From contig NZ_CALTSY010000013.1 of the NCBI RefSeq assembly GCF_943908415.1, positions 1-49,001 of the forward strand: a stretch of 49,001 nt of DNA. Reading direction: 5' to 3'. This stretch comes from an uncultured Anaerococcus sp. GTDB taxonomy: Bacteria > Bacillota > Clostridia > Tissierellales > Peptoniphilaceae. A program made the position numbers and the translations under genes. The notes below the pieces were generated by a model. That model was not told the DNA's origin. It ran no database searches and saw only the letters and a program-made list of their open reading frames with translations. Every line of letters starts with the position of its first letter. Positions within the stretch are counted from its first letter, which is position 1. This document shows positions 1-9,780 of this stretch, piece after piece.

Positions 1-59
1 TTTCTTAGAGAGCACCCCAATGATGGAACGATAAATATCTATTGATTTGCAACAGACCC
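1..59. repeat. right end of a MITE-like inverted-repeat element (partial)
   Basis: These bases match the right end of the complete element at 44789-44963 almost base for base (about 55 of 58), in the same orientation. The rest lies outside the window. The tip differs (CAACAGACCC here, CAACAGCCCC there). It ends 13 bases from the catalase stop codon and is followed on the plus strand by a run of eight T, so the folded element could terminate a transcript entering from the left. No transposase is visible for it. Confidence 0.75.
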
Positions 60-72
60 GTCTTTTTTTTGT

Positions 73-2202
73 CTAATTAGATCCGTCTCTATTCCAGAAT
101 CTTTGTTGTGTTAAGTTTTCTATAAATTTGTCTATATCTTTAGCATCTTTGCTAACCATTACTCCTTCAGCTTTTTGTTTATCTTCTGAAAGAATATCTT
201 TAGGATCACCTATAATCCATAATGGTTTATAATGTTTAAATGTTTCATTCGCAAATTCGCCTACATTTTTCTTAAATGCCTTGCTAGCTTTTTTAGGAAC
301 TACAATTATTAAGGCATCCTCTAATGATGGGTGAATGGACTCATATCTATGCTTAACCATTGATCCGTCCTTAGTATTTTGAAGATTTGCTTGGATGATT
401 TCCGCTTTAGCTTTTTTATCTTCAAGTCCTTTTATAAGCCCTTTAAAGTCAAAGTCATCTTCATCATCTGAATAAATACCTACTTTAAGAGTATCTGCCT
501 TAAATATAGTATTTTCTTGAGAAAATTCAGGAACCCTTGAATCTTGGACTTTCTTTATAGCTTTTATACCTTCTGGGTCAAATCCACGTTCTTTATCTGG
601 GCTCTCAGTTCCAATGTTCTTTGCTATTTCCTTAGCCATATCTTCATCTACATTGGCAAACATGTCTACTACATTTTGTCTAATTTCAGGTCTTTTAACC
701 TTTGAAAGTTCAAAAGAAAATGCATTTATAATATGCTCTTGTTCTACCTCACTTAATGATTTATAAAACATTGTAGCTTGGCTAAAGTGATCTCTAAAGC
801 TTTCTGTCCTAGCTTGTATTTTTTTGCCATCTACCTTTTCTTGATAATGTTCATATCCGCCCTCACTAGCATCTGGATAGTGTGGTGATTGGTCATCTAT
901 AGCAGATTTCATATAAGAAACTGGTCCCTTTGCAATCATATCTTGATGCCATCCATCTCTTTGATTATTATGAACTTCCACTATTGGTCTATTGATTGGA
1001 ATTTGTGCAAAGTTTGGTCCGCCAAGTCTTAGAAGTTGTGTATCAGTATAAGAGAATAGTCTACCTTGGAGTAGTGGGTCATTTGAAAAGTCAATACCTG
1101 GCACAACATTGCCTGGGTTAAAGGCTACTTGTTCAGTTTCTGCAAAGTAATTATCTACGTTTTTATTTAGAGTAATCTCACCAATTTTAATCTTTTCGAT
1201 ATCGCTTTCTGGCCATACCTTGGTTGGATCTAGGATATCAAAGTCAAAGTCGAATTCCTTTTCTTCTGGTAATAACTGAACACAGAAGTCCCATACTGGA
1301 TAGTTACCTTCATCTATGGCTTCGTATAAATCTTTTCTTTGACTATCAGGGTCATTTCCAGAAACTTTTAATGTTTCATCCCATACTCTTGAATGAACAC
1401 CTAGTTGTGGGTTCCATTGGAAGCGAACATATGTTCCTTTGCCTTCTGCATTTACAAATCTATATGTGTGAACACCAAAGCCATCTATAGTACGTAGATT
1501 TAATGGAATTGCCCTATCACTCATTGCCCACATAGTCATGTGTGCTGACTCTTGATTACGTGTTATAAAATCCCAGAATGTATCATGAGCTGATTGAGCT
1601 TGTGGTACTTCGGTATCTGGTTCTGGCTTTACTGCATGGACAAAGTCAGGGAATTTTATAGCATCTTGGATAAAGAATACAGGAATATTATTACCTACTA
1701 AGTCATAGTTGCCTTCGTCTGTATAAAATTTAAGAGCAAATCCACGTACATCACGAGGTGTATCTACCGATCCTCTGGATCCTGCTACTGTGGAAATTCT
1801 AGTAAATAAAGCTGTTTCTTTACCTACTTCAGTAAAGAGTCCAGCCTTTGTATACTCACTCATATCTTTTGTACATTTAAATACACCATGGGCTCCTACA
1901 CCACGAGCATGGACGATCCTTTCTGGAATCCTTTCATGGTCAAAATGTTGCATTTTTTCTCTAAAGTGAAAATCTTCCATGAGGGTAGGACCACGATCTC
2001 CTGCCTTTAAGGAAAACTCTTCTTCTGAAAGTTTAAGTCCTTTATTTGTTGTAAAAGCTTCACCTTTATTATCTACTTTGTTAGCTTTCAAATCTTTTTG
2101 TTTATCATTATCGGTTACTTCTTTAACCTTATCTAAATCTGGAGGAGTTAGAGGGGCTTTCTTGTACTTATGTTCTTGGTTTTTATCTTTGTTTTTAGCC
2201 AT
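73..2202 (-). CDS. katE: large-subunit (clade 2) heme catalase
   Basis: Hydroperoxidase that splits hydrogen peroxide into water and oxygen in the cytoplasm. It has 709 residues, against about 480-550 for small-subunit catalases, and so belongs with the HPII/KatE type. Catalytic His98 lies in RIVHARGVGAHG, the distal Asn is N171, and the heme-ligand Tyr is Y385 in RLFSYTDTQ. Residues from about 560 to the end form the extra flavodoxin/GATase-like C-terminal domain. The first 60 residues are a charged, lysine-rich extension. A ribosome site AAAAGGAG precedes the ATG. It lies alone behind the rpe terminator and before an inverted-repeat element. Family is certain; the symbol katE follows domain size. 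Regulation is not visible. Confidence 0.95.
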   Translation of the reverse strand: MAKNKDKNQEHKYKKAPLTPPDLDKVKEVTDNDKQKDLKANKVDNKGEAFTTNKGLKLSEEEFSLKAGDRGPTLMEDFHFREKMQHFDHERIPERIVHARGVGAHGVFKCTKDMSEYTKAGLFTEVGKETALFTRISTVAGSRGSVDTPRDVRGFALKFYTDEGNYDLVGNNIPVFFIQDAIKFPDFVHAVKPEPDTEVPQAQSAHDTFWDFITRNQESAHMTMWAMSDRAIPLNLRTIDGFGVHTYRFVNAEGKGTYVRFQWNPQLGVHSRVWDETLKVSGNDPDSQRKDLYEAIDEGNYPVWDFCVQLLPEEKEFDFDFDILDPTKVWPESDIEKIKIGEITLNKNVDNYFAETEQVAFNPGNVVPGIDFSNDPLLQGRLFSYTDTQLLRLGGPNFAQIPINRPIVEVHNNQRDGWHQDMIAKGPVSYMKSAIDDQSPHYPDASEGGYEHYQEKVDGKKIQARTESFRDHFSQATMFYKSLSEVEQEHIINAFSFELSKVKRPEIRQNVVDMFANVDEDMAKEIAKNIGTESPDKERGFDPEGIKAIKKVQDSRVPEFSQENTIFKADTLKVGIYSDDEDDFDFKGLIKGLEDKKAKAEIIQANLQNTKDGSMVKHRYESIHPSLEDALIIVVPKKASKAFKKNVGEFANETFKHYKPLWIIGDPKDILSEDKQKAEGVMVSKDAKDIDKFIENLTQQRFWNRDGSN

Positions 2203-2246
2203 TATTTTCTCCTTTTTTTAATCGTTATATCTATATATTTACCCGC

Positions 2247-2280
2247 AAAAAAAATAAAAGCCACTATTTTAGTGACTTTT
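2247..2280 (-). terminator. rho-independent terminator of rpe and the long operon
   Basis: On the minus strand a 10-bp stem (AAAAGTCACT / AGTGGCTTTT, one G-T pair) is followed by a run of eight T. The rpe stop codon lies in the loop, so the stem overlaps the last rpe codons. It closes the long operon that begins at rpmF. Confidence 0.85.
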
Positions 2281-2929
2281 CTTTAAATATTTCATAGTAT
2301 TTATTTATTTGATTTTTGATATCTTTACCAAAAACATCGGATCCTGCAACTATCAAATCAGCACCCTTATCTATAACCCTATCTACATTTGTAGTCTTGA
2401 TTCCACCATCGACTTCTACTATGCAGTCTAATTTATTTTCATCAATATAATCTCTTAACCTTTTTATTTTATCAAGAGAGTCTTCCATAAAGCTTTGTCC
2501 GCCAAAACCTGGCTCAACACTCATTACAAGAACTAAGTCTATCTTGTATAGATAAGGAATTATAAGATTAATATCAGTTGCAGGCTTAAAGCTAAGTCCG
2601 ACTTCCATGCCTTTTGCTTTAATTTCATCTATAGTTTTATCTAAATCTTTGCAGGCTTCGTAGTGGATTGTAAGCCTATCTACACCTGCTTTTTTAAATT
2701 CATCTATATATCTAATAGGTTCTTCAATCATTGCATGAGTATCAAAAAAATAATCATTTTTTTCTCTTATATCACTGATAATCTTAAAACCAAAGGAAAT
2801 ATTTGGTACAAACAGACCATCCATTACGTCAATATGGAGATTTTTTAGTTCAGTTCCCTTTGTCTTATCTATATCATCTTGTAAGTTTGCAAAATTACAG
2901 CTTAAAATTGAAGGAGCTAGTTCTACCAT
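2264..2929 (-). CDS. rpe: ribulose-phosphate 3-epimerase
   Basis: Interconverts ribulose 5-phosphate and xylulose 5-phosphate in the pentose phosphate pathway. At 221 residues it has the usual length of this TIM-barrel enzyme. It opens with APSILSCNFANL and carries the metal-site segments HIDVMDG and FDTHAMIEEP, then MSVEPGFGGQ and the phosphate-binding VDGGI and VAGSDVFG. The start overlaps the end of rsgA by 7 bases, suggesting translational coupling. The rsgA-rpe pairing behind prkC is common in Firmicutes. Confidence 0.97.
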   Translation of the reverse strand: MVELAPSILSCNFANLQDDIDKTKGTELKNLHIDVMDGLFVPNISFGFKIISDIREKNDYFFDTHAMIEEPIRYIDEFKKAGVDRLTIHYEACKDLDKTIDEIKAKGMEVGLSFKPATDINLIIPYLYKIDLVLVMSVEPGFGGQSFMEDSLDKIKRLRDYIDENKLDCIVEVDGGIKTTNVDRVIDKGADLIVAGSDVFGKDIKNQINKYYEIFKEKSLK

Positions 2930-3792
2930 TTATTTTCTCGCCTTTCTTTAAGTTCATTAAATAATAAAAGATAATTATCATATCTTGTTTGAGCTATTTC
3001 ACTACTATTAACTTTTTCTTTGACAGAACAATTTGGTTCGTTGATATGGTTACAGTTGTTAAATCTACAATTTGTATTAGCCATTTCTCTAAAAGTATAT
3101 TTTAAATCATTCTCATCTTCTAGAAAGTCAAAATCAAAGCTATCAAATCCTGGGGTATCAAAGATATGGGTATTTTTATCTAGGCTAAATATTTCAGTAT
3201 GGCGGGTGGTATTCTTTCCACGTTTGAGCTTTTCTGAAATCTCACCTATCTGAAGTTCATTTTCGACAAGATTGTTTAAAAATGTACTCTTACCCACACC
3301 TGATGCTCCAGAAACTGCTGAAGTTTTACCATATAAAATATCCCTTATAGCTTTTTCTGGAAAATCATTATAATTATCTATGCTTATTAGCTTATAATTT
3401 AGATTTTGATAAGTTTTACTTAGTTGTGTAATTTTATTTGCATCTGCTAAGTCTTTTTTCGTAAGTATAATCACCACATCTATATTCTTATACTCGCACA
3501 TGGCTAGATACTTATCTAGATTATATAAATTAAGTGGCGGGTTATTAATTGTTACAAATACAAGTATTTGATCTATATTTGCTATATTAGGTCTTTTTAT
3601 TTCATTTCTACGTTCAAGTATTTTAGTGATATAAGCTTCTTTATCATCTTGGATATCTATTACTACATTATCTCCAACCAAAGGTTTGATGCCTTTTTTT
3701 CTAAAATTACCGCGAGCTTTGCACATATAAGTATTTTCATCAGTTTTAACATAATATAATTCTTTTTGAGATTTAATTATTTTTCCATTCAT
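2923..3792 (-). CDS. rsgA: ribosome small subunit-dependent GTPase RsgA
   Basis: Late-acting 30S assembly GTPase. Its 289 residues show an N-terminal OB fold and the circularly permuted GTPase order: G4 (LTKKDLAD) precedes the P-loop G1 (GASGVGKST) and then G3 (DTPGF). A C-terminal zinc site is formed by Cys and His around CRFNNCNH and PNCSVKE. The start abuts the prkC stop by one base. It follows the PASTA kinase gene, as in many Firmicutes, where RsgA is a reported substrate of that kinase. Confidence 0.97.
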   Translation of the reverse strand: MNGKIIKSQKELYYVKTDENTYMCKARGNFRKKGIKPLVGDNVVIDIQDDKEAYITKILERRNEIKRPNIANIDQILVFVTINNPPLNLYNLDKYLAMCEYKNIDVVIILTKKDLADANKITQLSKTYQNLNYKLISIDNYNDFPEKAIRDILYGKTSAVSGASGVGKSTFLNNLVENELQIGEISEKLKRGKNTTRHTEIFSLDKNTHIFDTPGFDSFDFDFLEDENDLKYTFREMANTNCRFNNCNHINEPNCSVKEKVNSSEIAQTRYDNYLLLFNELKERRENKW

Positions 3793-5798
3793 TAATTTAC
3801 TTGATATACCCCATAAGATTGATCATCTACTATAACTTCTAAGCTTGTTCCAAGGCTAGCCTTTACATTCAAGGTTAATACTCCATTATCTAAGTCACTA
3901 CTTGACATATTTTGGTTTACTATAGCCTCTCCTCTTTGACCATCAACTACTTCAAATACCATAACATTGAATTGATCCTTAGGTTCTGAAATTGAAACAT
4001 TTAATACTACATTCTTCATTTCGTTTGAGTCGCTACTATCATCATCATCATTTTGATCTTGTGTATTAGTATCTTGACTTTCTTCTTTTCCTAAGCTAAT
4101 TGTAAAGTCTATTTTAGAATTGCCTGCAACCTGAGTTCCACTTGCTATGGACTGGTTCATTACTAAGCCTCTTTCAGTATCATTGCTATTAGCATAGTTT
4201 ACATCTCTTAAGCTAAGTCCATACTGAGAAACAATTGCCCTGGCATCCTCTTCACTCCTACCTATTAGGTTTGGAACTTCTACAGTTTTTACTCTCTGAT
4301 CGCTTCCAGTACTTACTACAACATCAATCTCTGTTCCAGTTTGAAGCTTTGTGTTAGGATTTGGATTTTGACTAATAATCAAATCTTTTTGGATACTATC
4401 ACTTGATTGAGATGTAGTTCTACCTAGTCTAAGTCCTACTTCTTTTAGTTTTTCTTCTGCTTGGGATATGGTCATCCTGCTTAAATCAGGAACCTCTACT
4501 TCTCTACCAGCACTTACAACAAGATTGACTACGCTACCTCTATTGACCTTTGAATTAGGTTTTGGATCTTGGCTCATTACCTTATCTTTTTCATATTCAT
4601 CGCTTTGTTCACTGCGTGATATATTTGGTTTTAGGCCACGTCTTTCAAGTTCATTGATAGCTTGTGCCTGATCTAGATTAACAACTGTCGGTACTTCTAC
4701 TATTGTTTGATTATTTGATCTATTCCTTAAGAAAAATACTATTCCTAGCAAGGCTATAGCTACTAATAATAGGGGCCAAATTTTCTTTTCCTTTTTTTCT
4801 TTTTCATCATCTTCGCTATCTTCTGAGCTAGAAACATATACCGCTTCTTTTTCCTCATCATCTTCTACTTCTTCTTCAATTGGATTGTCATAATAAACTT
4901 TTTCGTATGATTTTTCTTTAGGAACTACTATTGGAATTCGAGCAGTTTCAGTCATATCATCTACTTTATCCATATAGTTTTCATTATCTAAAGCATCTAT
5001 TAGCTCAGTTGCATTTAAAAATCTCTGATTCGCATCTTTTGCTAACAGTTTCATAATAATATAGTTTAAATGATCTGATAACTCTGGATTAAGCTCTTTA
5101 GCTTCTATAGGCTCATCTTGGATATGCATTACTGCAATACCAACTGAATTATCAGCATCAAAAGGAACTTTTCCAGTTGCCATTTCATACATAACTGCGC
5201 CTAGGGAGTACAAATCTGACTTCTCATCTACTATTTTCCCCTTGGCTTGCTCTGGTGATATATAATGTACGGTACCTAAGATCGAGCTTGTATATGTTAT
5301 GGTAGCATTTGATGAAACACGAGCTATACCAAAGTCAGTTACCTTAAGCAATCCATAATTATCTATTAGTATATTTTGTGGTTTTATATCCCTATGAATA
5401 ATGCCTGCTTGATGAGCAGTTCTCAACGCCTGGGCAATTTGGGTAGAATAGTCTATTATATCGTGGTTAGAAAGCTTGTCCTCATCTATAATAAAATCTT
5501 TTAAGGTTTTACCTTCTACATATTCCATGACTATATAATATATCCTCTGACCCTTATATAAGTCTTGACCTATATCAAATACATTAACTATATTTATATG
5601 TGAAAGTCTGGCAGCTGATTGTGCCTCGTTATTAAATTTTTTAAGAAATTCTTTATCTTCTGCGTATTGTTCTTTGAGTATTTTGATAGCTACAAATCTT
5701 CCTAGGAGCTTATCCTTGGCCTTATATACCTTGGCCATACCTCCTACACCGATTTGTTCGATAATCTCGTACCTATCGTCCAAAATTACATTTTCCAT
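3792..5798 (-). CDS. prkC: membrane Ser/Thr protein kinase with three PASTA domains
   Basis: Eukaryotic-type kinase that senses peptidoglycan or lipid II outside the cell and phosphorylates cytoplasmic targets. The kinase domain spans about 1-270: glycine loop GVGGMAKV, Lys39, catalytic HRD at 135-137, DFG at 155-157. An acidic linker leads to a membrane helix at about 340-358. Three PASTA repeats follow, starting near VEVPTVV, VEVPDLS and VEVPNLI. After an Asp/Ser-rich spacer there is a further extracellular domain of about 75 residues that I do not recognise. Its phosphatase partner prpC lies just upstream, 9 bases away. Start is the ATG of MENVILDDRYEI. Confidence 0.96.
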   Translation of the reverse strand: MENVILDDRYEIIEQIGVGGMAKVYKAKDKLLGRFVAIKILKEQYAEDKEFLKKFNNEAQSAARLSHINIVNVFDIGQDLYKGQRIYYIVMEYVEGKTLKDFIIDEDKLSNHDIIDYSTQIAQALRTAHQAGIIHRDIKPQNILIDNYGLLKVTDFGIARVSSNATITYTSSILGTVHYISPEQAKGKIVDEKSDLYSLGAVMYEMATGKVPFDADNSVGIAVMHIQDEPIEAKELNPELSDHLNYIIMKLLAKDANQRFLNATELIDALDNENYMDKVDDMTETARIPIVVPKEKSYEKVYYDNPIEEEVEDDEEKEAVYVSSSEDSEDDEKEKKEKKIWPLLLVAIALLGIVFFLRNRSNNQTIVEVPTVVNLDQAQAINELERRGLKPNISRSEQSDEYEKDKVMSQDPKPNSKVNRGSVVNLVVSAGREVEVPDLSRMTISQAEEKLKEVGLRLGRTTSQSSDSIQKDLIISQNPNPNTKLQTGTEIDVVVSTGSDQRVKTVEVPNLIGRSEEDARAIVSQYGLSLRDVNYANSNDTERGLVMNQSIASGTQVAGNSKIDFTISLGKEESQDTNTQDQNDDDDSSDSNEMKNVVLNVSISEPKDQFNVMVFEVVDGQRGEAIVNQNMSSSDLDNGVLTLNVKASLGTSLEVIVDDQSYGVYQVN

Positions 5799-5807
5799 AA
5801 TACCCTC

Positions 5808-6530
5808 TTACATTTTTATCGTTGTTACTGTTATATTATCATGGCCGCCAGATGCATTGGCTGCATCAATAAGCCTTGATGAAATATCATAAACATCTTT
5901 ATTTTCTTCTATGATATTGACTATTATTTCAGAATTTACTTCATTAAATAACCCATCTGTAACTATGAGTATTATGTCATCTTCTTTAACATCTATAGAT
6001 TTGTTGTCTGCTCTTACATCAGGTCCAATACCTACAGCACGAGTAATAGCATTTTTATTAATAAAGTTATCTGCTTCTTCTTCCTTTAAGGCGCCACTTT
6101 CTATAAGTTCGTTTACTAAAGAATGGTCTTTTGTAATCTGAGTAAGTTGACCATCCCTGTATAGGTAAAGTCTAGAGTCGCCAATATGACTAATATAGTA
6201 TTTATTCTCTTTATGGTCTAGACAAAGACAAACTACAGTTGTGCCCATTTTTTCTTCTTTTTCTCTAGCAAGATCAAAAACTTTTTCATTTGCATAATCA
6301 ATTGCAGCATCTTGTAAGTCTGAAATCTTTTCATAGTCATCTAAATTTGCTTTTCTTATAAAGTCAATATAGGATTTACTTGCTAGTGAACTAGCAAGTT
6401 CACCATCACTATGGCCGCCCATACCATCCGCAACTATGAAAAAGTCATAATCATCGATTGATATATTGCTATAGGAATCTTCGTTAGTATCTCTATGCCT
6501 TCCGATGTTTGATATCGAACTAAATTTCAT
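5808..6530 (-). CDS. prpC: PP2C-family Ser/Thr phosphatase
   Basis: Reverses phosphorylation by the neighbouring PASTA kinase. It has 240 residues with the PP2C metal-binding motifs: RDTNEDS near the start, FIVADGMGGH, SHIGDSRLYL, ILIVTDGLFNEV and GGHDNITV at the end. The gene sits between rlmN and prkC with gaps of 2 and 9 bases, the classical Firmicute order. It is cytoplasmic; no signal peptide or membrane segment is seen. Confidence 0.96.
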   Translation of the reverse strand: MKFSSISNIGRHRDTNEDSYSNISIDDYDFFIVADGMGGHSDGELASSLASKSYIDFIRKANLDDYEKISDLQDAAIDYANEKVFDLAREKEEKMGTTVVCLCLDHKENKYYISHIGDSRLYLYRDGQLTQITKDHSLVNELIESGALKEEEADNFINKNAITRAVGIGPDVRADNKSIDVKEDDIILIVTDGLFNEVNSEIIVNIIEENKDVYDISSRLIDAANASGGHDNITVTTIKM

Positions 6531-6532
6531 GA

Positions 6533-7558
6533 TTACCTCGCGTAATTATTTCTTAGCTGCCCACAACTAGCATCTATATCCTCACCCATAGAATATCTTA
6601 TGGTAGCATTTATACCTCTTCTAGTAAGCTTATCCTTAAAATCATCGATTGCCTTCCTAGAAGTTTTGCCATGCTTAAATTCTTCTATAGGGTTAAGTGG
6701 AATCAGATTTATATGTATGTTTTTACCTCTCATTAAGGCCGTCAAACTCTCTACATCAATATCTCTATTGTTAACTCCATCTATAACCACATACTCAAAT
6801 GAAACTCTTCTTTTAGTCTTATCCAGATAATAATCAGTGGCTTTCATGAGTCCATTTATATTGTATTTACGAGCAATTGGCATATATTCTCGTCTTTGCT
6901 CATCTGTCGGATAATGTAGGCTTACTGCTAGATTTACATCTAGTCCTGTATCAGCTAGTTCATATATTTTTGGAGTAAGACCTGAAGTAGATAGGGTAAT
7001 AGACCTGTGCGAAAGATTTCTTCCCTTTTCATCTGTTATAATTTCTATAAACTTACTTATATTTTTAAAATTATCTAAAGGCTCACCTATGCCCATTACT
7101 ACAATATTACTTATATTGCCATGAAGTCTCTCTAGCTCATAAACTTCTTCAATAATTTCAGATGCACTTAGATTTCTTTCAAGTCCTTTTTTTGTAGAAG
7201 CACAGAAGCTACATCCCATCCTACAGCCAACTTGAGATGATATACAAATGGTTTTTCTATCTTTATAGTCCATAAATACAGCTTCTATAATATTTCCATC
7301 TTTTAGTTCAAATAGGTACTTTTCTGTACTATCTATCTTGGATTTAAAGCTCTTAAGTAGACTTAGTTTTTCTATTTCAAATTCCTCATCTAACTTATCT
7401 CTCATATCTAAAGGCAAATCTGTCATTTGTCCAAAGTCATTAATTTTGTTTACATGTATTTGTCTAAAGACTTGTTTAGCTCTAAATTTTTGAAATCCAA
7501 AATTTTGAAAAATCTCTTCTAGTTCTTTAATTGTCTTGTCATTTATTGTTTGTTTCAT
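6533..7558 (-). CDS. rlmN: dual-specificity 23S rRNA/tRNA adenine C2-methyltransferase RlmN
   Basis: Radical SAM enzyme that methylates C2 of A2503 in 23S rRNA and A37 of some tRNAs. It has 341 residues with the iron-sulfur motif CRMGCSFCAS (CX3CX2C), the GxGEP-like VMGIGEPL, and the C-terminal reactive Cys in DASCGQL. The family also needs the upstream Cys in this cluster region for its methyl-Cys mechanism. It lies in the operon between rsmB and prpC with almost no spacing. Confidence 0.97.
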   Translation of the reverse strand: MKQTINDKTIKELEEIFQNFGFQKFRAKQVFRQIHVNKINDFGQMTDLPLDMRDKLDEEFEIEKLSLLKSFKSKIDSTEKYLFELKDGNIIEAVFMDYKDRKTICISSQVGCRMGCSFCASTKKGLERNLSASEIIEEVYELERLHGNISNIVVMGIGEPLDNFKNISKFIEIITDEKGRNLSHRSITLSTSGLTPKIYELADTGLDVNLAVSLHYPTDEQRREYMPIARKYNINGLMKATDYYLDKTKRRVSFEYVVIDGVNNRDIDVESLTALMRGKNIHINLIPLNPIEEFKHGKTSRKAIDDFKDKLTRRGINATIRYSMGEDIDASCGQLRNNYAR

Positions 7559-7559
7559 A

Positions 7560-8840
7560 TTATATCTTCTTAAATTTGCTTATAAAAAATCCGTCGGTTT
7601 GGTCTTTGAAGTTAGTATATTCTATATATTCCTTATCTTCTATTGTTACAAGCTTTAGATTACTTTGATTTTTTAAGAATTCAAAATTATTCTTATTTTC
7701 TATATCTCCAATAGTACATGTTGAGTAGACTAAAGTCCCTCCATCTTTAAGGTATTTAATAGCTTGTTTTAAAATTTCTTTTTGAAGTATACTTAGATTT
7801 TTTATATCTTCTATAGTTCTATTATAACGTATTTCCGGCTTCCTTCCCATGACACCAAGGCCAGAACAAGGTGCATCTACTAGGACATAGTCAAACTTAT
7901 TTGCCCAAATATCTTGGTATTTACTTGCATCTAAGTTAGTAAGGTCTATATTTACGAGCCCTAATCTATCAATATTTTCTTTGATTAATGGGAGTTTGTT
8001 ATAGGATATGTCATTAGCAACTATATTCGCTTTATTTTTAGTAATTTCTCCAATATGGGAGGTCTTAGTTCCTGGTGCAGCACAAAGGTCTAGAATATTT
8101 GTATTTTCCTTTGGATCTAAAACTTCTACAACTTTTTGTGAAGCTTCCTGCTGAATAGTAAATAAACCTTCTTTAAATTCTGTACTTCTAGCAAGACCTG
8201 CTGGGTTTAGGACCTTTAGAGAATTATTGCTAATCCTTCCCTTATCTATATTGTATCCTAAAGCTTGTAAAGACTCTGTTAAATTCTTGCTATTTGTTTT
8301 TAAATTATTGACCCTAATAGCAATTAGCTGCTCATCATTTATATATCTTAAGAAGTTTTTTGTATAGTCAATCCCATAATTATCATAAATATATCTAGTT
8401 ATATCTTCTGGCAGTGAATACCTAATGGAAAGTGATTTTATATCATCGCTTTCATAGATTTTGGCTATTTCACCTTCATCTCTTATAAAATTTCTTAAGA
8501 TAGCATTTACAAAGCCAGCCGATCTTTTATTTTTGGACTTAGTAAGATCTACAAGTTCATTTACAATTGCATAATCTTTTGTATTTAAAAAGTGTATATT
8601 GTAAAAACCGATCTCTAGGATAAGCAGTACAGACTTATGAATTTTCTTTAATCTGACACTAGAAAGTTTTCTTATCATATAATCTAGGTAAATCTTATTT
8701 TCTAATACACCATAGACTGTTTTTGTAAGAAAGGATAGGTTGCTAGCAAATTCTGCAGCCTTGTTTATTTCTTCATTTGATTTTTTATCAGCATAGATTA
8801 CCCCATTTAATATATCAAAGGCAAGGTTTAAATCAGTCAT
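7560..8840 (-). CDS. rsmB: 16S rRNA m5C967 methyltransferase RsmB
   Basis: Methylates cytosine 967 of 16S rRNA. Its 426 residues contain an N-terminal NusB-like RNA-binding domain (about 1-140) and a C-terminal NOL1/NOP2/Sun SAM-dependent domain. The SAM loop is DLCAAPGTKTSH, and the two catalytic cysteines are in VDAPCSGLG and YSTCTI. The start overlaps the fmt stop by 8 bases. Length and order match the Firmicute family. Confidence 0.96.
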   Translation of the reverse strand: MTDLNLAFDILNGVIYADKKSNEEINKAAEFASNLSFLTKTVYGVLENKIYLDYMIRKLSSVRLKKIHKSVLLILEIGFYNIHFLNTKDYAIVNELVDLTKSKNKRSAGFVNAILRNFIRDEGEIAKIYESDDIKSLSIRYSLPEDITRYIYDNYGIDYTKNFLRYINDEQLIAIRVNNLKTNSKNLTESLQALGYNIDKGRISNNSLKVLNPAGLARSTEFKEGLFTIQQEASQKVVEVLDPKENTNILDLCAAPGTKTSHIGEITKNKANIVANDISYNKLPLIKENIDRLGLVNIDLTNLDASKYQDIWANKFDYVLVDAPCSGLGVMGRKPEIRYNRTIEDIKNLSILQKEILKQAIKYLKDGGTLVYSTCTIGDIENKNNFEFLKNQSNLKLVTIEDKEYIEYTNFKDQTDGFFISKFKKI

Positions 8841-9780
8841 CTAGAAAAATTCCTTCTTTAAAGTCATTGCCCATCAAAAATGACTTGGTGTCCATAGCTT
8901 TTTTGCCTGGAAATTGTAACTTGTTGATTCTTATAGCTCCATCTCCTGTTCCTACGACTATATTGTTTTTGCTATCTACCTTATATATGAATCCTGGCTT
9001 AGGATCATAAGAATCAAGGGGTTCTGCCTCTAATACCTTAACATTATTACCTTCATAGCTAAAAAATGCCTTTGGATAATCTACTAGGGCACGGATTTGA
9101 TTATAAATTTTTATGCTGTCATCTTTCCAGTTAATCCTACCCATTTCCTTACTTATCTTCTTGGTAAATGTCGCTTTACTATCATCTTGTTTGATGCGAT
9201 TTTTATAAAATTCATCAAAATTTAAGAGAGTATCCCTAATTGCCAAAGATCCTAGCTCAGACATTTTTTCTTCTAATGAATAATAATCATCCTTTATGTC
9301 CACATCTACTATATTTTGAGAAAGTATATCACCACTATCCATTCCCTTTTCTATAAGCATCGTAGTTGGAGCTGTTTTCTCTTCTCCATTTAGTAGGGTA
9401 AATTGCATAGGAGCTGCTCCCCTGTACTTAGGTAGGATTGATGGATGTAGATTAATAATCCTATCATCAAATTCTTCTAAGAGTAAGTCTCCTATAAGTT
9501 GGCCAAAGGCCACTACTACGATGAACTCTATATCTAGCCCCTTAAGTTCTTCTACAAATTCTTTGGTGTTTACGCTATCTGGAGTAGCTACAACTATATT
9601 ATTATCCAAAGCATATTTTTTAACTTCAGTAGGTGTTACTTTATTCCTTGATCTTTTCTTATCTTTAGAAGATACTACTAGCTTTACATCAAAGTTTTCA
9701 TCCTTATAAAGAACATCCAAAGTCTGCACAGCAAACTTTGGATTGCCCATAAAACATATATTAAGCATTTTCGACATCAT
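8833..9780 (-). CDS. fmt: methionyl-tRNA formyltransferase
   Basis: Formylates initiator Met-tRNA. It has 315 residues, the family's usual size. The formyl-THF hydrolase-like fold opens with ICFMGNPKFAVQTL and contains the signature LHPSILPKYRGAAP with the catalytic Asn/His/Asp set. A smaller C-terminal OB domain follows. It overlaps def by about 20 bases, so the two are probably translationally coupled; they act in sequence on initiator tRNA and on the nascent chain. Confidence 0.97.
   Translation of the reverse strand: MMSKMLNICFMGNPKFAVQTLDVLYKDENFDVKLVVSSKDKKRSRNKVTPTEVKKYALDNNIVVATPDSVNTKEFVEELKGLDIEFIVVVAFGQLIGDLLLEEFDDRIINLHPSILPKYRGAAPMQFTLLNGEEKTAPTTMLIEKGMDSGDILSQNIVDVDIKDDYYSLEEKMSELGSLAIRDTLLNFDEFYKNRIKQDDSKATFTKKISKEMGRINWKDDSIKIYNQIRALVDYPKAFFSYEGNNVKVLEAEPLDSYDPKPGFIYKVDSKNNIVVGTGDGAIRINKLQFPGKKAMDTKSFLMGNDFKEGIFLDD

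Noticed and set aside
1224..1490. 88-codon plus-strand frame inside catalase
   Set aside because: Shadow of the catalase gene; biased codon pattern and no start signal.
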